Notes under the pieces: generated by a model
Told to the model about the DNA's origin: nothing
Database searches by the model: none
The model's input: only the letters and a program-made list of their open reading frames with translations
Origin: Natronomonas moolapensis 8.8.11
Lineage (GTDB): Archaea > Halobacteriota > Halobacteria > Halobacteriales > Haloarculaceae
Direction: 5' to 3'
Length of the DNA stretch: 64,000 nucleotides
NCBI RefSeq assembly: GCF_000591055.1
Contig: NC_020388.1
Span: forward strand, 992,001 to 1,056,000
Position numbers and translations under genes: made by a program
Shown: positions 51,908 to 61,419 of the stretch, piece by piece
Layout of the letters: each line of letters starts with the position of its first letter
Numbering within the stretch: the stretch's first letter is position 1

Positions 51908-53476
51908 ATGTCCCTCTCGACGGGCCGGGCGCTCCGCCAGCTGACAGCGCCCGAACTCGCGGTGTTCGTCTCCGGCGTCGCGAGTATGGGCCTCGAGATC
52001 CTCGCCGGGCGGATCATCGCCCCGCAGTTCGGCAGCAGCATCTACACCTGGGGGAGCATCATCGGGGTGTTTCTCGCGGCGTTGAGCCTCGGGTACCACT
52101 ACGGCGGCAAGCGGGCCGCCCGGCGAGCGAGCGTCGGGCGCCTGTCGTGGATCCTCCTGGGGACCGCCACCTACGTGGCGCTTTTGATTTTCGCGAACGA
52201 GGCACTGTTGGCCGCCGGCTCGGCGTTTCCGCTGCCGAGTCGGTTCGCGTCGCTGCCCGCGGTTACGCTGCTTTTCGGCCCGCCGACCTACCTCCTCGGG
52301 TTCATCAGCCCGTACGCGGCCGAACTCTCCGCGACCGACGGCGTCGGCGAGGCGTCCGGGCGGGTGTACGCCCTCGGAACGATCGGCAGCATCGTCGGCG
52401 TCTTCGGCACGACGTTCGGGCTCATTCCCGCGTTCGGCATCGAGACGATCGGGTTCCTTTTCGGACTGTTGCTCGTCGGGACAGCGGTGTCGATCACACT
52501 GCCGTCGGTGGACCGGCGGTCGCTCTTCGCCACAGCGGGCGTCACGCTGTTGCTCGTCGCCTCGCTCGGAAGCGGAGCGATCGGAGTCTCGACCGGCGGC
52601 CAGGTCGTCCACCAGACCCAGACGCAGTATCAAGAACTCGAGGTCACGGACCTCGGCGACACCCGGACGCTGTATCTCGACGGCCAGCGTCACAGCGCGA
52701 TGGACCTCCGAGACCCCGATCGGCACGTCTTCAGTTACACCCGATACTTCCATATGCCGTACCTGTTCGCCGAGAAGCCCGACGAAATCGACCGAGTGTT
52801 GTTCGTCGGAGGCGGCGGCTTCACCGGCCCGAAGCGGTTCGTCTCGGAGTACGACGCCACCGTCGACGTGGTCGAGATCGATCCCGAAGTGATCCGAACC
52901 GCAACGGAGTACTTCGGCGTCGAGGAGTCCGATCAGCTCAACATCCACAACGCTGACGGCAGACAGTTCCTCCGGGAGACCGACGAGACCTACGACCTGA
53001 TCGTCCTCGACGCTTATAAAAAGGACAAGGTGCCGTTCCAGTTGACGACTCTGGAGTTCATGCAACTGACGAACGACCGGCTCTCGGCGGACGGACTCCT
53101 GTTCGCGAACGTCATCTCGGCCCCGACCGGCCCGGCCTCGGAGTTCTACCGCGCCGAGTACAAGACGATGACACAGGTCTACCCGCAGGTGTACGGTTTT
53201 CAGACTGCCGGGCCGGGAGTGGTCCAGAACATCGAGGTCGTCGCGACAAAGAACCCCGAGCCCGTAACGCAATCACAGCTCCGAACGAGAAACCGTCAGC
53301 GCGATATCGGCATCGACCTCGAGAGCGAGATCGACAACTACCGCCGAGACGAGCCGACCGACGACGTGCCGGTCCTCCGGGACGACTACGCGCCGGTCGA
53401 TAGCCTCCTCGATCCGATGATCGGGCAGCGATACGTCATCCAGCAGGCGCCGCCGGAAAACGAGACGGCCGGGTAG
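51908..53476 (+). CDS. Membrane-fused spermidine synthase-like methyl/aminopropyltransferase homologue
   Basis: 522 residues. The N-terminal 220 residues contain about seven transmembrane helices (SGVASMGLEILAGRIIAPQF, TWGSIIGVFLAALSLGYHYG, GTIGSIVGVFGTTFGLIPAF). The C-terminal Rossmann domain is spermidine synthase-like: RVLFVGGGGFTGPKRF (motif I), VDVVEIDPEVIRTA, YDLIVLDAYKKDKVPFQLTT. This fused architecture is widespread, and the product is not established in archaea. It is followed by three tandem hairpin repeats that may be a terminator. Confidence 0.85.
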   Translation: MSLSTGRALRQLTAPELAVFVSGVASMGLEILAGRIIAPQFGSSIYTWGSIIGVFLAALSLGYHYGGKRAARRASVGRLSWILLGTATYVALLIFANEALLAAGSAFPLPSRFASLPAVTLLFGPPTYLLGFISPYAAELSATDGVGEASGRVYALGTIGSIVGVFGTTFGLIPAFGIETIGFLFGLLLVGTAVSITLPSVDRRSLFATAGVTLLLVASLGSGAIGVSTGGQVVHQTQTQYQELEVTDLGDTRTLYLDGQRHSAMDLRDPDRHVFSYTRYFHMPYLFAEKPDEIDRVLFVGGGGFTGPKRFVSEYDATVDVVEIDPEVIRTATEYFGVEESDQLNIHNADGRQFLRETDETYDLIVLDAYKKDKVPFQLTTLEFMQLTNDRLSADGLLFANVISAPTGPASEFYRAEYKTMTQVYPQVYGFQTAGPGVVQNIEVVATKNPEPVTQSQLRTRNRQRDIGIDLESEIDNYRRDEPTDDVPVLRDDYAPVDSLLDPMIGQRYVIQQAPPENETAG

Positions 53477-53550
53477 TCGGTGTCACCCGACGCCGGGGGA
53501 GTCGGTGTCACCCGACGCCGGGGGAGTCGGTATCGCCCGACGCCGGGGGC
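53476..53550 (+). repeat. 25-bp tandem repeat, three copies, each with a hairpin
   Basis: GTCGGTGTCACCCGACGCCGGGGGA-type units at 53476, 53501 and 53526 (third with two changes). Each contains inverted arms GTCGG/CCGAC around 6 nt. They begin at the stop codon of the spermidine synthase homologue. Confidence 0.9.
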
Positions 53551-53618
53551 AACGGCGCCGGCCCCGCCCGACACCGGGTTCGGCCAACGTTTTATGATGG
53601 CGGGCGGAAACGGCCCGC

Positions 53619-53669
53619 ATGAACATCGTTCGACAGCCGGCCGAGCCGGCGGAGGTGGGCGGATGGTAG
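53619..53669 (+). CDS. Possible 16-residue leader peptide overlapping the next gene
   Basis: ATG at 53619 reads MNIVRQPAEPAEVGGW and stops at 53667-53669, past the start of the CBS transporter gene. TTTTATGA at 53590-53597 lies about 25 bp upstream, so a transcript from there would be leaderless on this ORF. May be fortuitous. Confidence 0.3.
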   Translation: MNIVRQPAEPAEVGGW

Positions 53670-55054
53670 ACGTCGCACTCTCGGCAACCCGGCTGCTCGT
53701 CGCCCTGCTGCTCGTGGTGTTGAACGGCTTCTTCGTCGCCTCGGAGTTCGCCTTCGTCCGGATCCGTGCGACGTCGGTCGAACAGCTCGTCGAGGAGGGC
53801 CGCGCCGGGGCCGACGTGTTGTCGAGCGTCGTTGGGAGCCTCGACGACTACCTTGCGGTCACCCAACTCGGCATCACCATCGCCTCCCTCGGGCTGGGGT
53901 GGGTCGGCGAGCCGGCGGTGGCGGCGCTCATCGAACCGCTGCTCTCGTCGGTCCTGCCCCCGAGTCTCCTCCATCTGGCCGCCTTCGCGATCGGGTTCGG
54001 CTTCATCACCTTCCTCCACGTTGTCTTCGGCGAGCTCGCCCCGAAGACGCTCGCCATCGCGGAGGCCGAGCGGATCTCGCTGCTCGTCGCCCCGCCGATG
54101 AAGCTGTTTTATTACCTCTTTTATCCCGGTCTCGTCGTCTTCAACGGAACGGCGAACGCGTTCACCAGACTGCTCGGCGTGCCGCCGGCCTCCGAGACCG
54201 ACGAGACGCTCGGCGAACGCGAGATCCGGCGTGTGCTCGCACGCGCTGGGGAGGCTGGGCGCGTCGACCCGGGGGAGATCGAGATGATCGAGGGCGTCTT
54301 CGAACTCGACGACACCGACGTGCGGTCTGTCATGGTGCCCCGTCCCGACGTGGTGAGCCTGCGTCCCGACGCGTCGCTGTCGGAGATCAAACGCGCCGTC
54401 CTCGATGCTGGCCACACGCGTTACCCCGTCGTCTCCGACGACGGCGACCGGGTCGTCGGCTTCGTCGATCTGAAGGACGTCCTCCGGGCGAGCGAGGCCG
54501 ACTCTCAAGGGGACGCGACGGCGGGGACTCTCGCGCGCGAGGTCGCGATCGTCCCGGAGACGACGTCTATCGGCGACCTCCTGTTGCAGTTCCGCGACGA
54601 CAGCGGGCAGATGGCCGCGGTCGTCGACGAGTGGGGCACGTTCGAAGGCATCGCGACCGTCGAGGACGTCGTCGAGGCGATCGTCGGCGACCTCCGCGAC
54701 GAGTTCGACGCCGACCGCGGCGAACCCTCGATCCGCGGGCAGCCGGACGGCTCCTACGAAGTCGACGGCAGCGTCGCGGTCTCTGTCGTCAATGAGACGC
54801 TCGGGGCGTCCTTCGAGGCCCCGGACGTCGAGACGATCGGTGGCCTGGTGTTCGATCTGCTCGGCCGCGCGCCCGAGGCGGGCGATAGCGTCGAGATCGA
54901 CGGGCACGTCCTCGAAGTGAGAGGCGTCGACGGCGCGCGGATCGAAGCGGTCCACGTCTCGACGGCGAGCACTGACCCGGACGAAGGGGACACGACGCCG
55001 GACGGCGAGAGCGGGACGACCAGCGGGGGCGAGACACCCAACGACGAACAGTGA
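53663..55054 (+). CDS. CNNM/CorC-type membrane protein with CBS pair
   Basis: 463 residues. The DUF21/CNNM membrane domain (about 1-175) includes LLVVLNGFFVASEFAFVRIR and AVTQLGITIASLGLGWVGEP, GELAPKTLAIAEAE. A CBS pair follows (about 215-340: VRSVMVPRPDVVSLRPDASL, VVDEWGTFEGIATVEDVVEA) and a C-terminal CorC/HlyC transporter-associated domain. Such proteins export Mg2+ or Co2+ or regulate their transport. The ATG at 53663 has an SD GGAGGTG six bases upstream. The acidic tail is low complexity. Confidence 0.9.
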   Translation: MVDVALSATRLLVALLLVVLNGFFVASEFAFVRIRATSVEQLVEEGRAGADVLSSVVGSLDDYLAVTQLGITIASLGLGWVGEPAVAALIEPLLSSVLPPSLLHLAAFAIGFGFITFLHVVFGELAPKTLAIAEAERISLLVAPPMKLFYYLFYPGLVVFNGTANAFTRLLGVPPASETDETLGEREIRRVLARAGEAGRVDPGEIEMIEGVFELDDTDVRSVMVPRPDVVSLRPDASLSEIKRAVLDAGHTRYPVVSDDGDRVVGFVDLKDVLRASEADSQGDATAGTLAREVAIVPETTSIGDLLLQFRDDSGQMAAVVDEWGTFEGIATVEDVVEAIVGDLRDEFDADRGEPSIRGQPDGSYEVDGSVAVSVVNETLGASFEAPDVETIGGLVFDLLGRAPEAGDSVEIDGHVLEVRGVDGARIEAVHVSTASTDPDEGDTTPDGESGTTSGGETPNDEQ

Positions 55055-55128
55055 CAGCGAGGAGAGCATAATGCGCTAGTCGATCACACCAGTAGCGTTC
55101 ATTTACCCTCGGACACGTAGGCCCGTGT

Positions 55129-55812
55129 ATGGACCGCCGCCGGTATCTACAGTCGATCGGCACAGCAGGCGTCGCCGCCACAGCCGGGTGTCTGGGTGTG
55201 GTCCCCGGGCTCGGCACCGGCCGGACGGTGCTCGACGAACCCGAAATCGACCTGAGCGCGGCGTCGCACCCGAGCCATGGCGACGACGTCCCCGACGTCA
55301 CGCTCCCGGACCCGTTGCTCGGCGAGGCGGTGTCGACGACGGAGTTCGCGGGCGAACGCGCCTTCCTCATGACATTCATTTACACGAACTGCCCCGACGG
55401 GATGTGCCCGGCGCTCACCCTCCGGCTCCGGCGGGCCCAGGCCGTCGCGGCCGAGGCGGGCTACGGCGATCAGTCGGCGTTTCTGGCGACGACGTTCGAC
55501 CCCGAACGCGACACGGCCGACGTCTTAGAGGAGTTCGCCGTCGAGCAGGGCGTCGACCTCGACGCCGGCAACTGGCACTTCCTGCGCCCCGAGAGCTACG
55601 AGGCGGGCCAAGAACTCATGGAGGAGGAGTTCGGGCTGGTGATCGAGAAGGCCGCCGCCGACGAGTACGAGAGCCTCGAATACGCCTTCCCACACTACAA
55701 CTTGATCCTCCTCGTCAACAAGCAAGGCGTCGTCGAGCGCGCCTACCCCAACGGCGCGACGGTCGACGTCGAGCGCGTCGTCGAGGACTTCGAGACCGTG
55801 GTGACGGCCTGA
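55129..55812 (+). CDS. SCO1/SenC copper chaperone lipoprotein
   Basis: 227 residues. RRRYLQSIGTAGVAATAGC has a twin arginine and lipobox (Cys21). The thioredoxin-fold domain carries the copper motif CPDGMC (Cys88, Cys93) and His189 in FPHYNLILLV, the three copper ligands of SCO proteins. It loads the CuA site of cytochrome c oxidase or acts as a thiol reductant at the cell surface. It begins a cluster with the TlpA-like gene (1 bp gap) and ccdA. Confidence 0.92.
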   Translation: MDRRRYLQSIGTAGVAATAGCLGVVPGLGTGRTVLDEPEIDLSAASHPSHGDDVPDVTLPDPLLGEAVSTTEFAGERAFLMTFIYTNCPDGMCPALTLRLRRAQAVAAEAGYGDQSAFLATTFDPERDTADVLEEFAVEQGVDLDAGNWHFLRPESYEAGQELMEEEFGLVIEKAAADEYESLEYAFPHYNLILLVNKQGVVERAYPNGATVDVERVVEDFETVVTA

Positions 55813-55813
55813 G

Positions 55814-56395
55814 ATGCGCCGACGGGACCTGCTCGCCGGGGTCGGAAGCGTGGCGGTACTCGGAGGGGCCGGTGCGGTCGCTGTCGGCGGGTTTCCATCG
55901 GTCGAGACCGGCGCTTCGGGTCGAGGAGGAACCGCCGATTCGGGGACGGAGGAGACGGAACTGACCGGACAGCGGGATCCGATTGCAGTCGAGACGATCG
56001 ACGCCCCGGGGAGCGAGGCCGGCGAGGTCCGGATACCCGCCGCCGAGCCGACCTTTATCGATTTCTTCGGAACGTGGTGCCCCCCCTGCATCGAGCAGAT
56101 GCCGGCGCTTGCGGAGGCGAACGAGCGGGTCGGCGGGGACGTCCTGTTCGTCTCCGTGACGACGGAGAACGTCGGCGGGTCCGTCACGAAAGACGAGGTC
56201 GTCGAGTGGTGGGAGACCCACGGCGGGAACTGGACGCTCGGGATCGACCCGACCGCGGAGCTGGCGGCTCGATACGCCCCGCCGGGGTATCCCGCCGCCT
56301 TCGCTATCGAGGCCTCCGGGACGGTGGCGTGGTCCGACGCCGGAGTCAAGACGGCCGACGAACTCGTCGCCGGGATCGAGCGGGCGATGGCATAG
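55814..56395 (+). CDS. TlpA/ResA-like membrane-anchored thioredoxin
   Basis: 193 residues. A twin-arginine N terminus (MRRRDLLAGVGSVAVLGGAG) serves as signal or anchor, without a lipobox Cys. The thioredoxin domain has FFGTWCPPC (Cys89, Cys92) and the cis-Pro region GYPAAFAIEASG. It reduces disulfides outside the membrane, most likely fed by the CcdA protein encoded 40 bp downstream. Typical partners are apocytochrome c or the SCO1 encoded just upstream. Confidence 0.9.
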   Translation: MRRRDLLAGVGSVAVLGGAGAVAVGGFPSVETGASGRGGTADSGTEETELTGQRDPIAVETIDAPGSEAGEVRIPAAEPTFIDFFGTWCPPCIEQMPALAEANERVGGDVLFVSVTTENVGGSVTKDEVVEWWETHGGNWTLGIDPTAELAARYAPPGYPAAFAIEASGTVAWSDAGVKTADELVAGIERAMA

Positions 56396-56435
56396 GGGAA
56401 CCGAGTGTGAGTACACACCCCAAAGTGAACACGAG

Positions 56436-57101
56436 ATGACCGACGTCACGCTCGCGACGAACCTGCCCTTCGCGATCACCGCCGGGGTCGCGACGTTCTT
56501 TTCGCCGTGTGCGTACCCGCTGTTGCCGGGGTACGTCGGCTTCTATCTGAACCAGACGACCGCGGAGGAGGCCTCCCTCGGGGGGGCGGGCGCTCGTGGG
56601 GTCGCCGCGGGGGCGGGCGTGCTTGTCACGCTCGGCACGCTCGCGTGGGCGACGTTCGTGGTGGGCCACTCGACCCTCTCGGGTGTCACGCTCTTCGAGA
56701 CGCTCGTCGGCGCGCTGTTGGTGGGCTTCGGGGCGCTCGTTGCCACCGGGAAGGCCCCGTCGGTGTCGGTGCCGCTGCCGAAGCGGCGCGCGAGCGTCCT
56801 CGGGTTCGGGGTCTTCGGGGCGGGGTACGCGCTGGCGGGTGCGGGCTGTGTCGCGCCCGTTTTTCTCGGGGTCACGGCCCGTGCCGCCTCGCTGCCGGGG
56901 GAGACGGCCACGGTCGTGCTCGCGGCGTACGCGGGGACCGTCGCCGCGTTGATGATCTCGGTGACGGTCGCGACCGGGATGGGGCTGGTGTCGAACGCGA
57001 GCCGGTTCACGGCGTACTCCGGACTGATCGAGCGGATCGCGGGGGTCGTGATGATCCTCGCCGGCCTCGGACAGCTCTATCTCGCGCTCGTCGTGTACTG
57101 A
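56436..57101 (+). CDS. ccdA: CcdA-type thiol-disulfide transmembrane transporter
   Basis: 221 residues with six transmembrane helices. Each half has a conserved cysteine: Cys25 in TFFSPCAYPLLPGYVGFYL and Cys138 in YALAGAGCVAPVFLG. It carries electrons from cytoplasmic thioredoxin to extracellular thioredoxin-like proteins. It is third in the SCO1-TlpA-CcdA set, forming a complete route for reducing copper-site or heme-site cysteines. Confidence 0.92.
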   Translation: MTDVTLATNLPFAITAGVATFFSPCAYPLLPGYVGFYLNQTTAEEASLGGAGARGVAAGAGVLVTLGTLAWATFVVGHSTLSGVTLFETLVGALLVGFGALVATGKAPSVSVPLPKRRASVLGFGVFGAGYALAGAGCVAPVFLGVTARAASLPGETATVVLAAYAGTVAALMISVTVATGMGLVSNASRFTAYSGLIERIAGVVMILAGLGQLYLALVVY

Positions 57102-57149
57102 GCGACGCGCCGGCGGCAGTTTTATTTCCCCGTTCGATCACACCCCGAT

Positions 57150-58598
57150 ATGACATCGAAGCCCCCCGGCCCCGACGGTGGGTCGACGGAACTTGGGGGC
57201 GAGGGGACGAACGTCGGCGGGGAGTCACCCGAACCCGACCCCGACGCGGTCGGCGGGGAGGCGACGATCCACGACGACACCGAACTGGAGCGGACGATCG
57301 GACTCGCCGGCGGACTCGCCATCGGGATCGGGACGATGATCGGCGCGGGGATCTTCGTCTTTCCGGGGCTTGCGGCCGGCAACGCCGGGCCGGCGGCGGC
57401 GCTCTCGTTCGCTATCGGCGGCGCGATCGCTCTCCTCGTCGCCCTGCCGGCCTCCGAACTCGCGACGGCGATGCCGCGAAGCGGCGGCGGTTACTTCTTC
57501 ATTTCCCGGAGCATGGGCACCGCCTACGGCGCGGTGGTCGGTCTCGGGCTGTGGCTGGGTCTCGTCTTCGCTTCGGCGTTCTACCTCGTCGGTTTGGGCC
57601 ACTACGCGGCGGCCGTCTTCGCCGAGGTCGGACTCGCGCTCCCGATCAGCCCCGTCGTCCCGCTCGGGCTGTTCTTCGGCGTCGTTTTGACCGCCGTGAG
57701 CATCGGAGGCACAGAGAACACCGCGAAGGTACAGAACGCCGTCGTCGCCGTCCTCCTCGTCATCCTGACGGCGTTTTTGACCTACGGCTCCCTCGACGCG
57801 CTCGGCGTTTTCGGGCGCGGAACCGTCCCCGAGGCGTTCTTTTCGCAGGGGACGTTTCCGGCGTTCAGCACCGCTGCGCTCGTGTTTACGTCGTATCTCG
57901 GCTTCGCACAGGTCGCGACGGTCGCCGGCGACATCCAGTCGCCGAGTCGGAACCTCCCGCTCGCGATGGTCGGCTCAGTCCTCGTCGTGACCGCGTTCTA
58001 CGTCGTGACCGTCTTCGTCGCCACGAGCGCCTTCGGCGCCGAACGGCTCTCGACGTTCGGCGAGACGGCGATGGTCGAGGTCGCACGGGAGTTTCTGGGC
58101 CGGCCGGGCGCGGTCGCGGTCCTCCTGGCCGGGCTCTTGGCGACGTTCTCGAGTGCGAACGCGTCGATACTCAGCGGCTCCCGGACTGTCTACGCGCTGA
58201 GCCGGGACGCGCTCTTGCCGAAGCGGGCCAGCGAGATCAACCTCCGGTACGGGACGCCGCACGTCGCGTTGCTCGCGGGCGGCGGCCCGATCTTGGTTCT
58301 CGTCGCCACCGGACGGGTCGAAGTGCTCGCCGAGGTGGCCTCCCTCCTGCATCTGGTCATGTACGGGCTGATCTGCACCGCCGTGATCGTCCTCCGCCGG
58401 CGCGGTCCGACGTGGTACGATCCGAGCTACCGGATGCCCGGCGTTCCGGCCCTGCCGGCGGTCGGCGCGGTCGCGAGCTTCGGGTTGGTCGCGTTCATGC
58501 AGCCCGCCTCGATCGGTGTTGGGGTCGCCGTGATGGCCGTCTCGTACCTGTGGTACCGCTACTACGCCGGAAGCGTCGAACTCGAAGGAGTCGTCTGA
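57150..58598 (+). CDS. Amino acid permease (APC family)
   Basis: 482 residues with about twelve transmembrane segments after a 40-residue acidic cytoplasmic N terminus. The first helix is [20 protein letters not shown], the APC substrate-binding motif. Further family motifs are [16 protein letters not shown] and [20 protein letters not shown]. The substrate is unknown. A UspA-domain gene follows after 2 bp, a common pairing in haloarchaea where the UspA protein regulates the transporter. Confidence 0.9.
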   Translation: MTSKPPGPDGGSTELGGEGTNVGGESPEPDPDAVGGEATIHDDTELERTIGLAGGLAIGIGTMIGAGIFVFPGLAAGNAGPAAALSFAIGGAIALLVALPASELATAMPRSGGGYFFISRSMGTAYGAVVGLGLWLGLVFASAFYLVGLGHYAAAVFAEVGLALPISPVVPLGLFFGVVLTAVSIGGTENTAKVQNAVVAVLLVILTAFLTYGSLDALGVFGRGTVPEAFFSQGTFPAFSTAALVFTSYLGFAQVATVAGDIQSPSRNLPLAMVGSVLVVTAFYVVTVFVATSAFGAERLSTFGETAMVEVAREFLGRPGAVAVLLAGLLATFSSANASILSGSRTVYALSRDALLPKRASEINLRYGTPHVALLAGGGPILVLVATGRVEVLAEVASLLHLVMYGLICTAVIVLRRRGPTWYDPSYRMPGVPALPAVGAVASFGLVAFMQPASIGVGVAVMAVSYLWYRYYAGSVELEGVV

Positions 58599-58600
58599 CC

Positions 58601-59338
58601 ATGCACGACAGACCCACCATACTCGTTCCGATCCGCGTCCTCGAGGGCGAATCGTTTCCCGAAGGAACTGCCGAACTGCTCTCGAACGTGCGGGTACTCC
58701 TGCTCGGATACCACGTCGTCCCCGAGCAGACGGCGCCGGGACAGATGCGGATGCAGTTCGAGACGAAGGCCAACACCCGCCTCGGCGAACTCGAAACGCT
58801 GCTCGAATCGGCCGGAGCGACCGTCGAGACTCGGCTCGTGTTCACCCGAAACGGTCAAAAGACGATCGACCGGATGGTGTACGAACACGACTGCCTCGCG
58901 GTATTGGACCCGGGAGCGGCCGGGAACCTCGACGACGTGTTGGTCCCGGTCCGCGGCTCGGTCGGCGTCGACCGCATCGCCCGCGTCGTCACTGGGCTGT
59001 TCGCCGACACCGACGCCGACGTGACGCTGTATCACGTCACCGAGGAAGGGGAGTCGAACGAGGACGCCCGGACGCTGCTGGAGGGGCTCGCCACCCGGCT
59101 CGCGTCGGGCGGGATCGACCGCCGCCGGGTGGTACTCACCGTCAGACACGGCGACGACGCGTTCGACGCGATCACCGACGACGCCAGCTCGTTCGACGCC
59201 GTCGTGATGGGTGAATCCGATCCCTCCCTCTCGACGCTCGTGTTCGGAATGCCGACCAAGGCGGTCGCAGAGCGCTTCCTCGGCCCGGTGTTCGTCGTCC
59301 AGCGCGAACGGCCCCTGGAGGGCGGGCGGACGGAGTGA
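58601..59338 (+). CDS. UspA-domain protein partnered with the permease
   Basis: 245 residues. Two UspA-like halves: the first starts TILVPIRVLEGESFPEG, and the second LDDVLVPVRGSVGVDRIA, ending DAVVMGESDPSLSTLVFGMP with TKAVAERFLGPVFVVQRE. The second half retains a G-x2-G-x9-G(S/T)-like nucleotide loop only in weak form. Start 2 bp after the permease stop, so cotranscribed. Likely a regulator of transport. Confidence 0.85.
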   Translation: MHDRPTILVPIRVLEGESFPEGTAELLSNVRVLLLGYHVVPEQTAPGQMRMQFETKANTRLGELETLLESAGATVETRLVFTRNGQKTIDRMVYEHDCLAVLDPGAAGNLDDVLVPVRGSVGVDRIARVVTGLFADTDADVTLYHVTEEGESNEDARTLLEGLATRLASGGIDRRRVVLTVRHGDDAFDAITDDASSFDAVVMGESDPSLSTLVFGMPTKAVAERFLGPVFVVQRERPLEGGRTE

Positions 59339-59521
59339 GCGATCGGTCGGGTCCGGCCGGCCCGACGGGGACCCCCTCCGCACGCAATCGGTCCGTAACG
59401 TCGCCCCCGGCGGCACGAACGAACTCCTTCGGGTACAAACGTCTCCCCGAGGTGTATGAGAGCAACCGATCGGCGGTCGAATCCGACTCGAATCGTCGGA
59501 TACGCCCGTGGATCCCTGCCG

Positions 59522-60409
59522 CTACCGCGTCGTCACTTCGCAGCCGTCCTCGGTGACGACGACCGTGTGTTCCTTCTGGCTGACGAGACAGCCCTCGTCC
59601 TCCTGCAGGACGGGGTAGCCGTGGACGACGTTCTGTTGGCTGAGCCGTCGGAGCGCCATCTCCGCGCGGCGGGTGTCGAGCCACCGGCGGGCGAACGGCA
59701 GCGTCTTGAACTCCTCGACGATCTGCTCGAGGGCCTGTCTCGCGTCGCGGTTCCGGACGCTGGCCTCCCGTTCGAGGGCGAAGATTTCCTCGTCGGCCCC
59801 CTCCGTCACCTTCCCGCCGCCGTCGGTGGCGAACGGCTCGATCGCGACCACGTCGCCGGCCTGGAGTTCGACGCCCGTCTCGACGGCTCGATTGGGGATG
59901 TTCGGCTCGGTGTGTTGCTCCCAATGGCCCAGGCCGTGTCCCGAGAGGTTGACGACCGGGTTGTAGCCGTAGCCGTCGATGACCGACTCGATCTCAGCGC
60001 CGATCTCGCCGGTGTGGACGCCGGCCTCGACGACGTCGAGGGCGGCCTCCAGCGCCTCCGCGGGGGCCTCGGCCAACTCGTCGGTCCCCGAGAGGTCGAC
60101 CGTCACGGCGGTGTCGGCGAGCCACCCGTCGACGTGGACGCCGATGTCGAGGTTGATCATCTCCTCGCCGAACGTCGCGTCGTCGTCGGGTTCGGGGGTG
60201 GCGTGGGCGGCCTCCTCGTCGACGCTGATGTTGACGGGGAAGGCGGGTTCGCCGCCGAGTTCTCGGATGCGCTCCTCGGCGTATTCGGCGACGTCGAGGT
60301 GGCTCGCGCCGACCTCGACGCGGTCGGCCGCCTCGGCGCGGACCTGTGCGAGAATGTCGCCGGCTTCGCGGTGTTTCTCGTATCGCTCGTCGGTGAGATC
60401 GACGCTCAT
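59522..60409 (-). CDS. map: Methionine aminopeptidase, type II
   Basis: 295 residues, pita-bread fold. Five metal ligands can be placed: Asp in MINLDIGVHVDG, Asp in LADTAVTVDLSG, His in NLSGHGLGHW, Glu in VVAIEPFATDG and Glu in VSQKEHTVVV. The helical insertion of about 60 residues marks type II (archaeal/eukaryotic). It removes N-terminal Met. The ATG at 60409 gives MSVDLTDERYEKHREAGDIL, the family start; an upstream extension is rejected. Confidence 0.94.
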   Translation of the reverse strand: MSVDLTDERYEKHREAGDILAQVRAEAADRVEVGASHLDVAEYAEERIRELGGEPAFPVNISVDEEAAHATPEPDDDATFGEEMINLDIGVHVDGWLADTAVTVDLSGTDELAEAPAEALEAALDVVEAGVHTGEIGAEIESVIDGYGYNPVVNLSGHGLGHWEQHTEPNIPNRAVETGVELQAGDVVAIEPFATDGGGKVTEGADEEIFALEREASVRNRDARQALEQIVEEFKTLPFARRWLDTRRAEMALRRLSQQNVVHGYPVLQEDEGCLVSQKEHTVVVTEDGCEVTTR

Positions 60410-60547
60410 ACGCCGCCTTCGGCGGGTCGAATGAAAGGGATTGCGTTCGTCGCCGCCCGCGTTGGGCGATCCGGGCCGGCGGGCCGCGTGGCCCGCGGTC
60501 GATCCGGACCGCAACGCTTTCGACCGCGCCGCCACCGTATCGAACCA

Positions 60548-61375
60548 GTGCCACTTCCCGCCGACTTCGCGTTGCCGCCGGCGCCCTACCTCGCCGCGCT
60601 CGCGGTCGGGGCCGCCGTCGCCGTCGCGGCGCTGTACCGCCGCCGGCCACGCGTGACCGCCGCATCGGTGACCGCGTTCGCCCCCTGGGTCGCCGCCGGC
60701 GGGGCGCTGTACGCGCTCCACCAGGTCGGGGTCCCGCGGGACTCACTCGACCCGCTGTTCGGGTCGCCCGCGGTGTACGTCACCGTCGGGATCCTCGCCG
60801 GGGGCGTCTGGGCCACCGTCGCCGACCGCCCCGCCGAGTCGTGGAGCGCCTCGGGCGCGCCGGCGCTTCTGGCCGGGGCCGGGAGCGCGCTTCTCCTCGC
60901 CGCGCTGGCGGCCGCGGCGTTCGGGCCGACGCCGGCCGGGACTGGTGGCGGGGGCACGCCTGTCGCCTCGGTCGCCATCGCGGTCGTTTCCGTCGTCGTC
61001 GCCGCGACGGCGTGGGGCGTCCTGCGTCGCGTCCGGGACGTCGACGCGACGGGCAGCGTCGGCTCCCTCGCCGTCTTCGGCCACACGCTCGACGGCGTCT
61101 CCACGGCGGTCGGCTACGACCTGTTGGGATTCGGCGAGCAGACCCCGCTCTCGCGGCTGATCATCGACGCCGGGGCGGCGCTGCCGACGGCCGAACTGAT
61201 CGGGGCCGGGTGGCTCTTCGCCGCGGTGAAGGTCGGCCTCGGGGTCGCGGTCGTCGCCCTCTTCGAGGAGTACGTCCGCGCCGACCCGACCGAAGGCTAC
61301 CTGCTGCTCGGTCTCGTCGTCGCCGTCGGTCTCGGCCCCGGCGTCCACAACGTCGTGCTCTTTGCGCTCGCGTAG
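60548..61375 (+). CDS. DUF63 family membrane protein
   Basis: 275 residues with about seven or eight hydrophobic segments. GHTLDGVSTAVGYDLLGFGE and FALPPAPYLAALAVGAAVAV fit the euryarchaeal DUF63 family. HTLDG is the most conserved motif. Function unknown. The start is GTG at 60548 (VPLPADFALPP), as no ATG lies close to the first helix and the upstream in-frame sequence is antisense to map. Confidence 0.8.
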   Translation: MPLPADFALPPAPYLAALAVGAAVAVAALYRRRPRVTAASVTAFAPWVAAGGALYALHQVGVPRDSLDPLFGSPAVYVTVGILAGGVWATVADRPAESWSASGAPALLAGAGSALLLAALAAAAFGPTPAGTGGGGTPVASVAIAVVSVVVAATAWGVLRRVRDVDATGSVGSLAVFGHTLDGVSTAVGYDLLGFGEQTPLSRLIIDAGAALPTAELIGAGWLFAAVKVGLGVAVVALFEEYVRADPTEGYLLLGLVVAVGLGPGVHNVVLFALA

Positions 61376-61419
61376 CGTCGACCCGACCGACTTTTGCGTC
61401 CGCCACGTGAGCCACGAGT

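Noticed and set aside
53483-55069. 528-codon frame antisense to the CNNM/CBS gene
   Set aside because: Low-complexity shadow; the sense protein has clear domains and an SD.
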